Below, in pieces: positions 16,547-25,021 of a stretch of 62,885 nt of DNA. This DNA is from an uncultured Nioella sp. Lineage in GTDB: Bacteria; Pseudomonadota; Alphaproteobacteria; Rhodobacterales; Rhodobacteraceae. Below the pieces are notes generated by a model. The model made no database searches. It saw only the letters and a list, made by a program, of their open reading frames with translations, and was not told the origin of the DNA. The stretch spans positions 1 through 62,885 of the forward strand of contig CANLZL010000009.1 in the NCBI GenBank assembly GCA_947495575.1. The letters are read 5' to 3'. Within the stretch, counting starts at the first letter, position 1. The number at the start of each line of letters is the position of its first letter. A program made the position numbers and the translations under genes.

Positions 16547-17755
16547 CTAGGCTGCGTCTTTCAACACGCCAGGGCGCTGATCCGCAGTCCAAACAGACAC
16601 GCAAGGGATCATCTCTGGAATACAGCGATGCGCGTATTTGGCGGCGATGTCCTGAGTTTCTTCCAATAACCCTTCGGCCAAAGTGGTGGGCTCAAGACCA
16701 AAGCCAAGGAAGGTTTCATTGGATACGCGCAGGTCGTTTTCCGCAGCTTCCTTGCGGGGATTATCGACAAAGGCGATTTCCGCGCCGGACACTTGCGAGA
16801 CCAGCTGCGCCAGATCGCGCACAGTGTGGGTTTCCGTCATCTGGTTCAGGATGTTGACTGTACCTAACCGCGCCGGAGGGTTTTCAATGGCCAATTGCAG
16901 GCATCGCACGGTGTCTTGAATATGGATAAACGCGCGGGTTTGGCCACCGGTGCCGTGTACGGTCAAAGGATGACCAACAACCGCCTGCATCAGGAAGCGA
17001 TTTAGCACCGTTCCATAATCACCATCGTAGTCAAACCGATTGATCAGGCGTTCATCCAGCTTGGTGTCTTCGGTTTGGGTGCCCCAAACGATGCCCTGAT
17101 GCAGGTCGGTGATCCGCAATTTGTTGTTCTTGGCATAGAATTGGAACAACAGCTGATCCATGGATTTGGTCATGTGATAGACGCTGCCGGGATTGGTTGG
17201 GTAGAGGATGTCGCGCTGCACCATCATCTGGCCATTCACGGGTACAAAAACGCTGAGATACCCCTCGGGAATTTCCAGGCCATCGTCGTCGTAACCGTAG
17301 ACGCCCATCGTCCCGAGATGAACGATATGAGGATCCAAGCCCAGTTCGATGACGGCCGCCAGGATGTTGTGAGTGCCTGAAATATTGTTGTCGACCGTGT
17401 AGCGTTTTTCGGCAACGCCCTTCATCGAATAAGGTGCGGCGCGTTGTTCACCGAAATGTACAATGGTGTCCGGCTGCAACGCTGTCAGGAAGGCGGTCAA
17501 ACGATCAAATTCACGCGCAACGTCAATGGACTCAAAGTCGATTGTCTTACCAGAGCATTCAGTCCAGGCCGCAAGGCGGTCTTCAATTGTGGCAAGCGGT
17601 GTCAGACTATCGGCGCCCATTTTCTGGTCGATCCAGCGGCGTGACAGGTTGTCGATGATCGTAACCTTGTGGCCCAGTTTTGACAGGTGCAAAGCCGTCG
17701 GCCAGCCGCAAAACCCGTCACCACCGATAACGAGGATATTCTTTTCAGTTCCCAT
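16547..17755 (-). CDS. sqdB: SqdB-like UDP-sulfoquinovose synthase
   Basis: The 402-residue extended SDR has GGDGFCGW (11-18), FGEQRAAPYSM (101-111), the catalytic TMG around T149 (HLGTMGVYGY), and Y193-x3-K197 (YHMTK). It also has TDLHQGIVWG and GGQTRAFIHI. These match SQD1/SqdB, which forms UDP-sulfoquinovose from UDP-glucose and sulfite, much more closely than generic epimerases. In Rhodobacter sqdB sits with sqdD and sqdC for the sulfolipid SQDG; here neither is next to it. Instead a BcsB-like and a processive GT2 gene follow (81 bp and then overlapping). The enzyme may supply sulfoquinovose to a polymer, or to sulfolipid with the other genes elsewhere. Confidence 0.87.
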   Translation of the reverse strand: MGTEKNILVIGGDGFCGWPTALHLSKLGHKVTIIDNLSRRWIDQKMGADSLTPLATIEDRLAAWTECSGKTIDFESIDVAREFDRLTAFLTALQPDTIVHFGEQRAAPYSMKGVAEKRYTVDNNISGTHNILAAVIELGLDPHIVHLGTMGVYGYDDDGLEIPEGYLSVFVPVNGQMMVQRDILYPTNPGSVYHMTKSMDQLLFQFYAKNNKLRITDLHQGIVWGTQTEDTKLDERLINRFDYDGDYGTVLNRFLMQAVVGHPLTVHGTGGQTRAFIHIQDTVRCLQLAIENPPARLGTVNILNQMTETHTVRDLAQLVSQVSGAEIAFVDNPRKEAAENDLRVSNETFLGFGLEPTTLAEGLLEETQDIAAKYAHRCIPEMIPCVSVWTADQRPGVLKDAA

Positions 17756-17917
17756 GATCTTAATCCCTGGTTTTAGTGCTGCGCCCCTCTGGCGCCGCTT
17801 TCTGAAAACAGGTTTAGTGAGGTTTTTGATGTGTTTGGGCAGGCCAAGGGGATAGATCAGCGATCAAACGGCACGGCCACCTAGACCATGGGATAGGTCA
17901 CATGACCAATGGAGCTG

Positions 17918-20437
17918 TCAGTTATCCAATGTTGCGAGAAGCGACATCGCTGCGCGGCGCCGATCATGTGCTCTGTTAGAGATCCCGGCAAGTGTTTCGG
18001 CCGAAAGGCGGGCGCCACCTGCACGTTCCAGATCCTCTGAAATGCCGTCAAGCCCGAGCATCACCGCCGCGCCGCGCAACTGGTGAATTACCGCATCGCG
18101 CGCGGGTTGTTCTGCATTCTCTCCTCCCGGGCCAAGTTTTGGAATCTCACGGTCGAATTCCTCGAAAAACTGGTCCATCGCCTTAACCACACTGGCCGTA
18201 CCGATTGCACGGGCAAGATCTGAGAGGGGATCGACATTTAAGTCTTCGGGGGTGGCCTGGTCGTCACTGTGCGCAACTCCGCTGAGCAAGCTTTTGAGCG
18301 AGGCAAGGCGTACGGGTTTGGCATAAAACCCGGTCATACCGGCCGCCATTCCTGCTTCTTTATGGGCCTCGGTCCCGTGTGCAGTAACCCCATAAATCGG
18401 CGTTGCCGTGTTGGGCCCGACGGCGGACCTAATACGTGTTGTGGCCTCAATCCCATCCATCTTTGGCATACTGAGATCCATTAGGATTGCATCAAAGGAT
18501 TGCGTGGCTGTGACTTGAACCGCTTCGATACCGTCGCGCGCCTCAGCCACAACATGGCCCATTCCTTCCAGCATGTCGCGCAGGACAGTTCTGTTGGTCC
18601 CGTTGTCTTCGACAATCAAAATGTTCAGTGGGGTAGTCGCTGCTTCGGGGCTTTGACTTTGGACTGAAGGGTTTTCGTGCGATGAGTGGTTATTTTTGGT
18701 CAGGGGCAGCGTCAATGTGAAGGTGCTGCCCACGCCCGTTTGACTGGTCAGAGCGAGGTCGCCCTCCATTTGCCTTGCAATCCTTCGAGAGATCGCAAGC
18801 CCCAAACCGTCGCCGCGTTTGAGCCGGCCGTCGGCGCGGTGGCCAAGTTCCACGAAGTCTTCAAAAACGCGCTCGATATCCTCGGTTCCGATGCCAGGGC
18901 CGGTATCCCGGACAGCCAGGATAACCAGATCACGGCCCAGGCCAGGTTGCCTTTTGAGCTGTACGTCGATGCCGCCATCTTGAGTAAACTTGATCGCATT
19001 GCCCAGAATGTTTGTCAGGATCTGGCGAACACGCAAGCTGTCACCACGATAGCTCCAATCGGCGTCCGCTTCGTGGTTGAGTACAATTGGCAGGCCCTTT
19101 TCCTCGGCCAAGGGGCGCAGCACGTCGGTTACGCTGGCCACCAGTTTGTCCAGTTCAAAATTCTGAACCGACAAAACATGCTCGCCGCTTTCTATCCGCG
19201 TGATGTCCAATGCTTCATTGATGTGCTCCAAGAGGATCTCACCCGAGGCGGTGGCGATATCCACATAGCGAGAATTGCGTTCGCTAAGCCCCCCGTTTCG
19301 CATCAGGTCAAGCACGCCAAGAATGCCGTTCAACGGGGTGCGCATCTCATGACTCATAACAGCTAGAAACCGGGACTTCGCTTGGTCCGCTTTCTCGGCC
19401 CGGTCGCGTGCCTCGATCAGTGAGGCTTCGTTTTTCCTGCGGTCGCTGATATCCCGCAAATAGGCAATGAAGGTGGTGTTCGGGCCATCCTGAACCGATG
19501 TAATGTTTAGTTCGACTGGAAACTCCTCGCCACCTTTTCGCAACGCCGAAAGTTCAACCCGGCCACCGTCAACGACCCGCTTTTCACGTGTATTCAGGAA
19601 CCGTTGCATGCCCTTTGCATGGGCTTCCCTAAAGGCAGGTGGAATAATTGTCTGTTCCATCGATTGGCCCAGAATCTCGTCTCGCGCCCATCCGAAAATG
19701 CGTTCAGCGGATGCGTTGAACTCGATGATTTTGCCGGTTTCATCGGCCACGACGATCGCGTCCAACGAAGCAGCCACAGTAGAGGCTAGGCGGTCAGACG
19801 TGGACATGACCGCCCGGTCCCGGTCGCGGGCGCGGGCCAATAAACGGTCAAGAATGATTAGGATCGTGGCCAGTACCAAGATCAGCACGGCAACCGAGCC
19901 GCCGGTCAACCGCAATTGTGCAAGAACATCTTCGCGCCGTTCTTCAGCCTCTGCGGCGCTCACCAAAACACCTTCAACGGCAAGTCGGCGCACGACGTTT
20001 CGAATTTGGTCCGTCTCGATTCGCAGGAATTGGATATCATCGGTCGAGAGCGTCTCAACGCTATCCAGCCGGGTTGCAACCCGGGTAAAATAGTCTCCAA
20101 TCTCATCAAGATAGCCACGTGCCTCTGCGCTTGCGGCCAAAAGCATGTGGGCGCGCCCGGATTGGAGCAATGACAATCGGCTGAGGGCCAGGTTTGCCTG
20201 AAGTCTTACCGCGGCTTGATCGAAGTTCTGCTCTGCCGCGGTATCGGCCAGCTCGGCCGTCAGTCCGGCCAACTCGGTTTCGGCCTGCGTAATCGTCCAT
20301 TGGGTGTTGTCGCCTTGAGCGGTAGAAAACGCCTGAAGTCGGGTCCAAACCGAGACTCCGGAAAAAATCAGAAGCGCTCCGAGCCCGGCAATGGCCAGGA
20401 AAATCGTCGTTCTTGCCGCTACGCGTTGGCCGCTCAC
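17918..20437 (-). CDS. hybrid sensor histidine kinase with PAS, receiver and HPt domains
   Basis: The 839-residue inner-membrane kinase has membrane helices at about 10-32 and 178-198 flanking a helical periplasmic domain. A PAS domain (about 215-335) and HisKA with H363 (MSHEMRTPLN) follow. The HATPase shows NILGNAIKF, DTGPGIG and GDGLGLAI. A receiver has D654 (ILMDLSMPKMDG) and K707, and a C-terminal HPt domain has H785 (HQLRGAAVMLG). All phosphorelay residues are present. It is 39 bp downstream of a small exported protein gene and 162 bp upstream of sqdB. A LuxR-type response regulator is divergent nearby and is a likely target. The signal is unknown. Confidence 0.92.
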   Translation of the reverse strand: MSGQRVAARTTIFLAIAGLGALLIFSGVSVWTRLQAFSTAQGDNTQWTITQAETELAGLTAELADTAAEQNFDQAAVRLQANLALSRLSLLQSGRAHMLLAASAEARGYLDEIGDYFTRVATRLDSVETLSTDDIQFLRIETDQIRNVVRRLAVEGVLVSAAEAEERREDVLAQLRLTGGSVAVLILVLATILIILDRLLARARDRDRAVMSTSDRLASTVAASLDAIVVADETGKIIEFNASAERIFGWARDEILGQSMEQTIIPPAFREAHAKGMQRFLNTREKRVVDGGRVELSALRKGGEEFPVELNITSVQDGPNTTFIAYLRDISDRRKNEASLIEARDRAEKADQAKSRFLAVMSHEMRTPLNGILGVLDLMRNGGLSERNSRYVDIATASGEILLEHINEALDITRIESGEHVLSVQNFELDKLVASVTDVLRPLAEEKGLPIVLNHEADADWSYRGDSLRVRQILTNILGNAIKFTQDGGIDVQLKRQPGLGRDLVILAVRDTGPGIGTEDIERVFEDFVELGHRADGRLKRGDGLGLAISRRIARQMEGDLALTSQTGVGSTFTLTLPLTKNNHSSHENPSVQSQSPEAATTPLNILIVEDNGTNRTVLRDMLEGMGHVVAEARDGIEAVQVTATQSFDAILMDLSMPKMDGIEATTRIRSAVGPNTATPIYGVTAHGTEAHKEAGMAAGMTGFYAKPVRLASLKSLLSGVAHSDDQATPEDLNVDPLSDLARAIGTASVVKAMDQFFEEFDREIPKLGPGGENAEQPARDAVIHQLRGAAVMLGLDGISEDLERAGGARLSAETLAGISNRAHDRRRAAMSLLATLDN

Positions 20438-20476
20438 GTCGCCCTCACAATTTGGTCCCTATAGCGTTTGCTTTCT

Positions 20477-20950
20477 CTACTCAGATACGGTCAGTTCGCG
20501 CAATTGCCACACACTCTGCGCATAGACCCGTTCTGATTGATAAACCGGATCGCTGTCATAAGGGTAAACAATCCAAAATGGGCCGTATTGGCGGACGGGC
20601 ATTTCCTGGCCATCAAGTCGAGTGGCGACAATTGGGTACGGGTGGCCAACTTCGTTGAGAGACAAAGTTGCTGAATAATCGTTCAGCGCGATCATCTCGA
20701 CGAATGACCCTGTCGCGCCTGCAGCGTGCAACACCGTGCTCACCGGCACGCCACTGAACGTGACCTCATCGTCTGTCCAAATCGTGCCAGTTGTGAACGA
20801 GACCTGCTCAAGCTCATCCAAATCACCAATGGAAAAGGCTACTGATCCAGACGGGACACCATTTCCTGAAATTGTCAGCTCCTGCGCGTTTGCGATTGCG
20901 ATGACTGTGAAGAAAACAAAAGCGTTAAGACCGAATACGCGTGCGATCAT
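20477..20950 (-). CDS. small exported protein with molybdopterin-oxidoreductase-like fold
   Basis: The 157-residue protein has a signal peptide (about residues 1-22, ending ANAQ) and a domain like the short sulfite-oxidase-type (Oxidored_molyb) proteins of Rhodobacterales. Recognisable segments are FSGVPVSTVLHAAGA, DYSATLSLNE, ATRLDGQEMPVRQYGPFWIVYPYD and the C-terminal SVWQLREL. The usual molybdopterin-ligating Cys is not apparent, so catalysis is doubtful. It directly precedes the hybrid kinase gene and may be a periplasmic ligand-binding or signal-presenting partner; that is inference. Start ATG 20950 is preferred; ATG 20959 is possible. Confidence 0.7.
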   Translation of the reverse strand: MIARVFGLNAFVFFTVIAIANAQELTISGNGVPSGSVAFSIGDLDELEQVSFTTGTIWTDDEVTFSGVPVSTVLHAAGATGSFVEMIALNDYSATLSLNEVGHPYPIVATRLDGQEMPVRQYGPFWIVYPYDSDPVYQSERVYAQSVWQLRELTVSE

Positions 20951-21128
20951 GAGGGCCATCCACGTTGCAGGTTGTGACAGCACAACAGATAGGGAAAGAA
21001 TTGGCAGTTGCCTCGGGTCATCCGCATAAAGACCTACTCGAAGGTATAGGTCGGGGTGGTTTTTCTGATCAAGCCGGTTAAGTCCCTGTTTAGAAACGTC
21101 TCATAAAGTTGCGGTCAGAAGGGCGAGC

Positions 21129-21743
21129 ATGATGAAGAACATTCTGGTGGCAGATGACCATGATCTCGTGCGCGACACAGTTGCTGCCTACCTTGGGTCG
21201 GTGGAGGAGTTTGCTGTTGTCACAGCCAGCGACCTGAGCGGGGCCGAAAAGCAGCTGCACGGAAGCCTGCCGATTGACCTTGTGATATTGGATTATCACA
21301 TGCCCGGAATGAACGGGTTAGAAGGGCTGGACAGAATTCGCCGACGGTTTCCCCATATTCGTGTGGCGCTTATGTCTGGTGTGGCCACGAAAGAGATCGC
21401 AAACGCAGCCATGGAACGCGGGGCTCATGGGTTTTTGCCCAAGTCCACGCCGGCCGCGTCGATGGTAAACGCCATTCGGTTTGTCCTGTCGGGAGAGCGC
21501 TATTTTCCATTCGGGTTTGCCGACGGCACCCGGAATGCTGCCGCCGCAAAGCTGGAGCTATCAAACCGTGAATGTGAGACGTTGCAGGGGCTGACCCAAG
21601 GCCTGACCAACAAGCAGATTGCCCGCGACTTGGGTGTTCAAGAAGTGACTGTGAAGCTGCACGTGAAGAACATCCTTGCAAAACTTGGTGTTCAAAACCG
21701 GACTCAAGCAGCGCTGGCCGCAAAAGAGCTGCAACTGTTCTGA
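21129..21743 (+). CDS. LuxR/NarL-type response regulator
   Basis: The 204-residue regulator has an N-terminal receiver with acidic pocket DDHD (9-12), phosphoacceptor D55 (VILDYHMPG) and K105 (LPKS). The C-terminal LuxR helix-turn-helix (about 140-204) contains LSNRECETLQGLTQGLTNKQIARDLGVQEVTVKLHVKNIL. It is divergent from the exported-protein/hybrid-kinase genes across a 178-bp control region. That makes it the probable output of that phosphorelay, with the EPS-type genes as likely targets. A second in-frame ATG lies directly after the first. Confidence 0.9.
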   Translation: MMKNILVADDHDLVRDTVAAYLGSVEEFAVVTASDLSGAEKQLHGSLPIDLVILDYHMPGMNGLEGLDRIRRRFPHIRVALMSGVATKEIANAAMERGAHGFLPKSTPAASMVNAIRFVLSGERYFPFGFADGTRNAAAAKLELSNRECETLQGLTQGLTNKQIARDLGVQEVTVKLHVKNILAKLGVQNRTQAALAAKELQLF

Positions 21744-22017
21744 TGCATCTGAATTTTGGCGGGGTTCGCAGCGAAGTTGCGTCCGCCCCGTTAGCAAAAT
21801 CGTATCTGAAGTAAGTTCTGCCAGGTCCGGTACAGGGTTTAGATCTTTTCAGGCCATCAAATTACGCGCACAGCCCCCAAGCGCCTAAACGATATGCGCG
21901 TTATGTCTGGGGCATGGTGTGATCATTATCCGTCTAGGCGGAGTCATGATCTCGTGATAGATTCGCCGCAATGTTTAGATAAGCCGAGACAAATCGGCTG
22001 TCAGAATGAGGCGAGTA

Positions 22018-22935
22018 ATGATGCAGGTATTTGGCCGTTTCGGGCTGATCCTAATGCTGTGCGTATTGAGCGCTCCGGCGGTAGACGCGCAAGAGCGTGC
22101 AACGCTTGGACAAGCGCGGTTGTTTACAAATGACCTTTTGGGGGATGGGCGCGACCGATGGCGGTCTGGCGCTTATGGCGTCAGCGCTGTTCGCGGTCCT
22201 GGTTGGCACGGTGCGTTGCCCTCTCAGTTCGGCCAAATCATGGAATACCGGTTTCGCGGTGAGGTCATCACACCGGCCAGCATCGTGAGCCCAACACCGG
22301 GTGACCGTCTTTACGCCGGAGTATTTTCTGTTGGCGCACACTCGCATTTTTCCTGGCACGGGCTCGAGGTTTCGACGGGTGTTGACCTGATGGTCATGGG
22401 CGAACAATCTGGCATTCGTCACATGCAAGAAATCGTGCACGAAGCCTTTAGCTTGCAGACGTCAAATGTTCGCAATTTCCAGGTTGATAATGGCATCTAT
22501 CTACACGGCACAGTTGAGGTCGGGCAGGAGTTTGACTTTGGTGGAGTGCGCGCGCGCCCATTTGTCGAATTGCAAGCAGGCGTAGAGACAATGGCCCGTA
22601 CCGGGTTTGACCTGACCTTTGGCGGCTATGGGCAGGGCGGACTACGGCTTCGTGACAGCACCACAGGGCACCGGATTTCGGCAATAGATAGTGAATCGGA
22701 CTCTGGCTATTCATTTCTGTTTGGCGGCGACGTAGCCTATGTTGACAGTTCACGTTACCTGCCATCTGACCAGGGCTATACCGTCGAAGACACGCGCTAT
22801 CGGATACGTGCCGGCGTGAATTACAGCTTCGGCCATTCCAATATCTTCTATGGGCTGACCTACCTTTCGGAAGAGTTTGTTGGCCAATCTTCGGGACAGA
22901 CCGTAGGCTCAATTTCCCTTGGAATTGAATTTTAG
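22018..22935 (+). CDS. LpxR-family outer-membrane protein (lipid A 3'-O-deacylase-like)
   Basis: The 305-residue protein has a signal peptide ending AVDAQ and alternating beta-barrel sequence ending in SISLGIEF with a terminal Phe, as in outer-membrane barrels. FTNDLLGDGRDRW (Asn38, Asp39) and HMQEIVHEAF (His141) correspond to the conserved Asn-Asp and catalytic His of LpxR (DUF2219), which removes the 3' acyl chains of lipid A. ATG 22018 follows GAGG; ATG 22006 gives a longer variant. It is monocistronic by position, with 274 bp upstream free of other genes. Deacylase activity is inferred from these residues. Confidence 0.78.
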   Translation: MMQVFGRFGLILMLCVLSAPAVDAQERATLGQARLFTNDLLGDGRDRWRSGAYGVSAVRGPGWHGALPSQFGQIMEYRFRGEVITPASIVSPTPGDRLYAGVFSVGAHSHFSWHGLEVSTGVDLMVMGEQSGIRHMQEIVHEAFSLQTSNVRNFQVDNGIYLHGTVEVGQEFDFGGVRARPFVELQAGVETMARTGFDLTFGGYGQGGLRLRDSTTGHRISAIDSESDSGYSFLFGGDVAYVDSSRYLPSDQGYTVEDTRYRIRAGVNYSFGHSNIFYGLTYLSEEFVGQSSGQTVGSISLGIEF

Positions 22936-23021
22936 CGAATCACCCTCTTCTCAAGGTGATTCGGGCGTGCTAGAATCACTTCATCGGGTGGATGAAACCA
23001 ATAAAAACAGGCAATTGAGCA

Positions 23022-24095
23022 ATGAGCACGGGCTATCGGGGCCTGACCATGATCGCGTGGTCGCAAACCCTGATTGAGGGCGAATCTGCAGATAAGAAAA
23101 ATGAACTGGCCGAAGGGATGTCCTGGCGCTGGCATGGCCGCGCTCTTCCATTGGAAGGTGATGGCGCCGCGCTACTTCTGGGAGTCAGCCAAGATCACGC
23201 CGAGCTTCGTGCACGGGCCGCTCGGGTGGTGCGCAAGATGCTGCACCACCCGGCGCCCACTCTGGGTCAGGATGCTGCCGTTGGCGCCGATCCGCTTTTT
23301 GCAGATGCATTCATTGTTTCCGACGGTTTGAAATTCTATTCTGTGGTCCCTGTTGTTGGCGGGGCGGATCGTTTGCCGATCCTGCTGTTCCCTGAAAAGA
23401 TCCCTCCGCAAGGTAAGGACCTGACCATTGTGCGGGTTAATCAGCCGCGACCCGGCGGGATGGCGCCGGTTGAAATGGCCGTGGTCTGTTTTACGCCCGG
23501 AACTCGGTTGCGAACTGAAAACGGCGATATTCCCATTGAAGACCTTGGTCCAGGTGATCGCGTTCTGACTCGCGACGACGGACCGCAAGAGGTGATCTGG
23601 ACCGGTCAGCGCCGGATGTCCGGCGCACGACTGTTCGCGATGCCCAGCCAGCGGCCTGTCCGGATTAGGGCAGGGGCGCTTGGTCTGTACCGCCCGGATG
23701 ATGATTTGGTCGTGTCGCCAGAGCACCGTGTGTTGGTCAAAGGCGCTGTTGCTCGTGAGCTTTGGAATGAAGGGGAAGTGTTGGTTGCAGCCAGTGACCT
23801 GGTAGGCGACCGCAATATTACCGTCGACCACTCCTTGCGTGAAACTTATTACGTGCATCTCATGCTTGAACGCCATCAGGTGGTTTGGGCAAATGGGTTG
23901 GAGGTTGAAACCTTCCACCCGGGTTTCATGGGATTGGATGCGTTGCAGCCCAATCAGCGGCGAAACTTACTGGAGCTCTTTCCGATGCTTCGCGACGATC
24001 CGTTCCAATACGGCGCTCCTGCGCGGCGAATGCTGGACAAGGCCGAAACCGCGCTTTTGCTGCACGGGTTGAAAACCAGCCGCGCCAGGCATTGA
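23022..24095 (+). CDS. Hint-domain (Hedgehog/intein-type) protein
   Basis: The 357-residue protein has an N-terminal region without a recognised domain (1-150), then a Hint_2-type domain. The domain starts at C156 (VVCFTPGTRLRTENGDIPIEDLGPGDRVLTRDDG) and has the block-B-like VSPEHRVLV (231-239). Rhodobacterales carry many such proteins. The N-S acyl-shift Cys and the His are present, so autoprocessing at C156 is possible, but the residue that would end an intein is not evident. No secretion signal is visible. The function is unknown. Confidence 0.82.
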   Translation: MSTGYRGLTMIAWSQTLIEGESADKKNELAEGMSWRWHGRALPLEGDGAALLLGVSQDHAELRARAARVVRKMLHHPAPTLGQDAAVGADPLFADAFIVSDGLKFYSVVPVVGGADRLPILLFPEKIPPQGKDLTIVRVNQPRPGGMAPVEMAVVCFTPGTRLRTENGDIPIEDLGPGDRVLTRDDGPQEVIWTGQRRMSGARLFAMPSQRPVRIRAGALGLYRPDDDLVVSPEHRVLVKGAVARELWNEGEVLVAASDLVGDRNITVDHSLRETYYVHLMLERHQVVWANGLEVETFHPGFMGLDALQPNQRRNLLELFPMLRDDPFQYGAPARRMLDKAETALLLHGLKTSRARH

Positions 24096-24125
24096 CACCC
24101 CCCGCTTAACCTGTAAAACGCGCCC

Positions 24126-24151
24126 ATCCCGGCTTGGTGACTCGCCGGGAT
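24126..24151. other. stem-loop in the rpsD 5' region
   Basis: ATCCCGGC (24126-24133) pairs exactly with GCCGGGAT (24144-24151) around a 10-base loop. It follows the Hint gene and lies 117 bases before rpsD. It lacks a T-run. It may end the Hint transcript or be part of the rpsD leader. Confidence 0.45.
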
Positions 24152-24267
24152 AAATTATTGGTGTTGGTGGCCCCCGCAAGGGGATCCCTGTCAGGCGCAA
24201 GCCAGAGGACAACGCCCTTCATAGCCGCCCATATCGGGCAGCGTCCTATAACGAAGGAGATCAGACG

Positions 24268-24888
24268 GTGACCAAACGCACCTCTGCCAAGTATAAAATT
24301 GACCGCCGGATGGGTGAAAACATCTGGGGTCGTCCGAAATCCCCCGTCAACCGTCGTGAATATGGCCCCGGCCAGCACGGTCAGCGCCGCAAGGGTAAAC
24401 TGTCCGACTTCGGTCTGCAGTTGCGCGCCAAGCAGAAGCTGAAAGGCTACTACGGCGACCTGACCGAGAAACAGTTCCGTCGCATTTACGCCGAAGCTGA
24501 GCGTGTAAAAGGCGATACCGGTGAAAACCTGATCGGCCTGCTGGAGCGTCGCCTGGACGCGGTTGTGTATCGCGCCAAATTTGTTGCAACTGTTTTTGCA
24601 GCCCGCCAGTTCGTGAACCATGGCCACGTGACCGTTAACGGTCAGCGCGTCAACATCCCGTCCTACCGTGTTAAGGAAGGCGACGTTGTTGAAGTCCGTG
24701 ATCGCTCCAAGCAGATCGCAGTTGTTCTGGAAGCCACCCAATTGGCCGAGCGCGACGTTCCTGACTATATCGATGCCGACCATTCCAAGATGACCGCGAC
24801 CTTCGTACGCACGCCCGGTCTTGGAGATGTGCCATACCCGGTTCACATGGAACCGAACCTCGTCATCGAATACTACGCACAGAACTAA
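24268..24888 (+). CDS. rpsD: 30S ribosomal protein S4
   Basis: The 206-residue protein is a full-length S4. The N-terminus [20 protein letters not shown] and [17 protein letters not shown] are family signatures. The S4 RNA-binding domain (about 95-160) reads [17 protein letters not shown]...[14 protein letters not shown]. It binds 16S rRNA early in 30S assembly. Translation starts at GTG 24268 behind GAAGGAGA. Here it stands alone, outside the alpha operon, as is usual in Rhodobacterales. A strong terminator follows 27 bases after the stop. Confidence 0.97.
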   Translation: MTKRTSAKYKIDRRMGENIWGRPKSPVNRREYGPGQHGQRRKGKLSDFGLQLRAKQKLKGYYGDLTEKQFRRIYAEAERVKGDTGENLIGLLERRLDAVVYRAKFVATVFAARQFVNHGHVTVNGQRVNIPSYRVKEGDVVEVRDRSKQIAVVLEATQLAERDVPDYIDADHSKMTATFVRTPGLGDVPYPVHMEPNLVIEYYAQN

Positions 24889-24914
24889 GCCTGACGTAGT
24901 AATTCCCAGATCTG

Positions 24915-24946
24915 ACGCCGCCAGGGATATCTCTGGCGGCGTTTTT
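24915..24946 (+). terminator. rho-independent terminator of rpsD
   Basis: A 10-bp stem, ACGCCGCCAG (24915-24924) with CTGGCGGCGT (24933-24942), is followed directly by TTTT. It is a classical terminator. Confidence 0.93.
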
Positions 24947-25021
24947 CGTGCGCAATCGAACAAGTCAATCGCGCTTCGGGCTGGATTGCCGCGGACCCAA
25001 ATCCCGCGTAAGCCCTCGGTC

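Noticed and set aside
21894-22133. 79-codon frame upstream of and into the LpxR-like gene
   Set aside because: No ribosome-binding site, atypical composition, and most of it overlaps the better supported LpxR-like gene.
24821-25021. Upstream extension of the MFS gene into rpsD
   Set aside because: It would overlap rpsD and its terminator; the membrane protein's first helix begins after ATG 25022.
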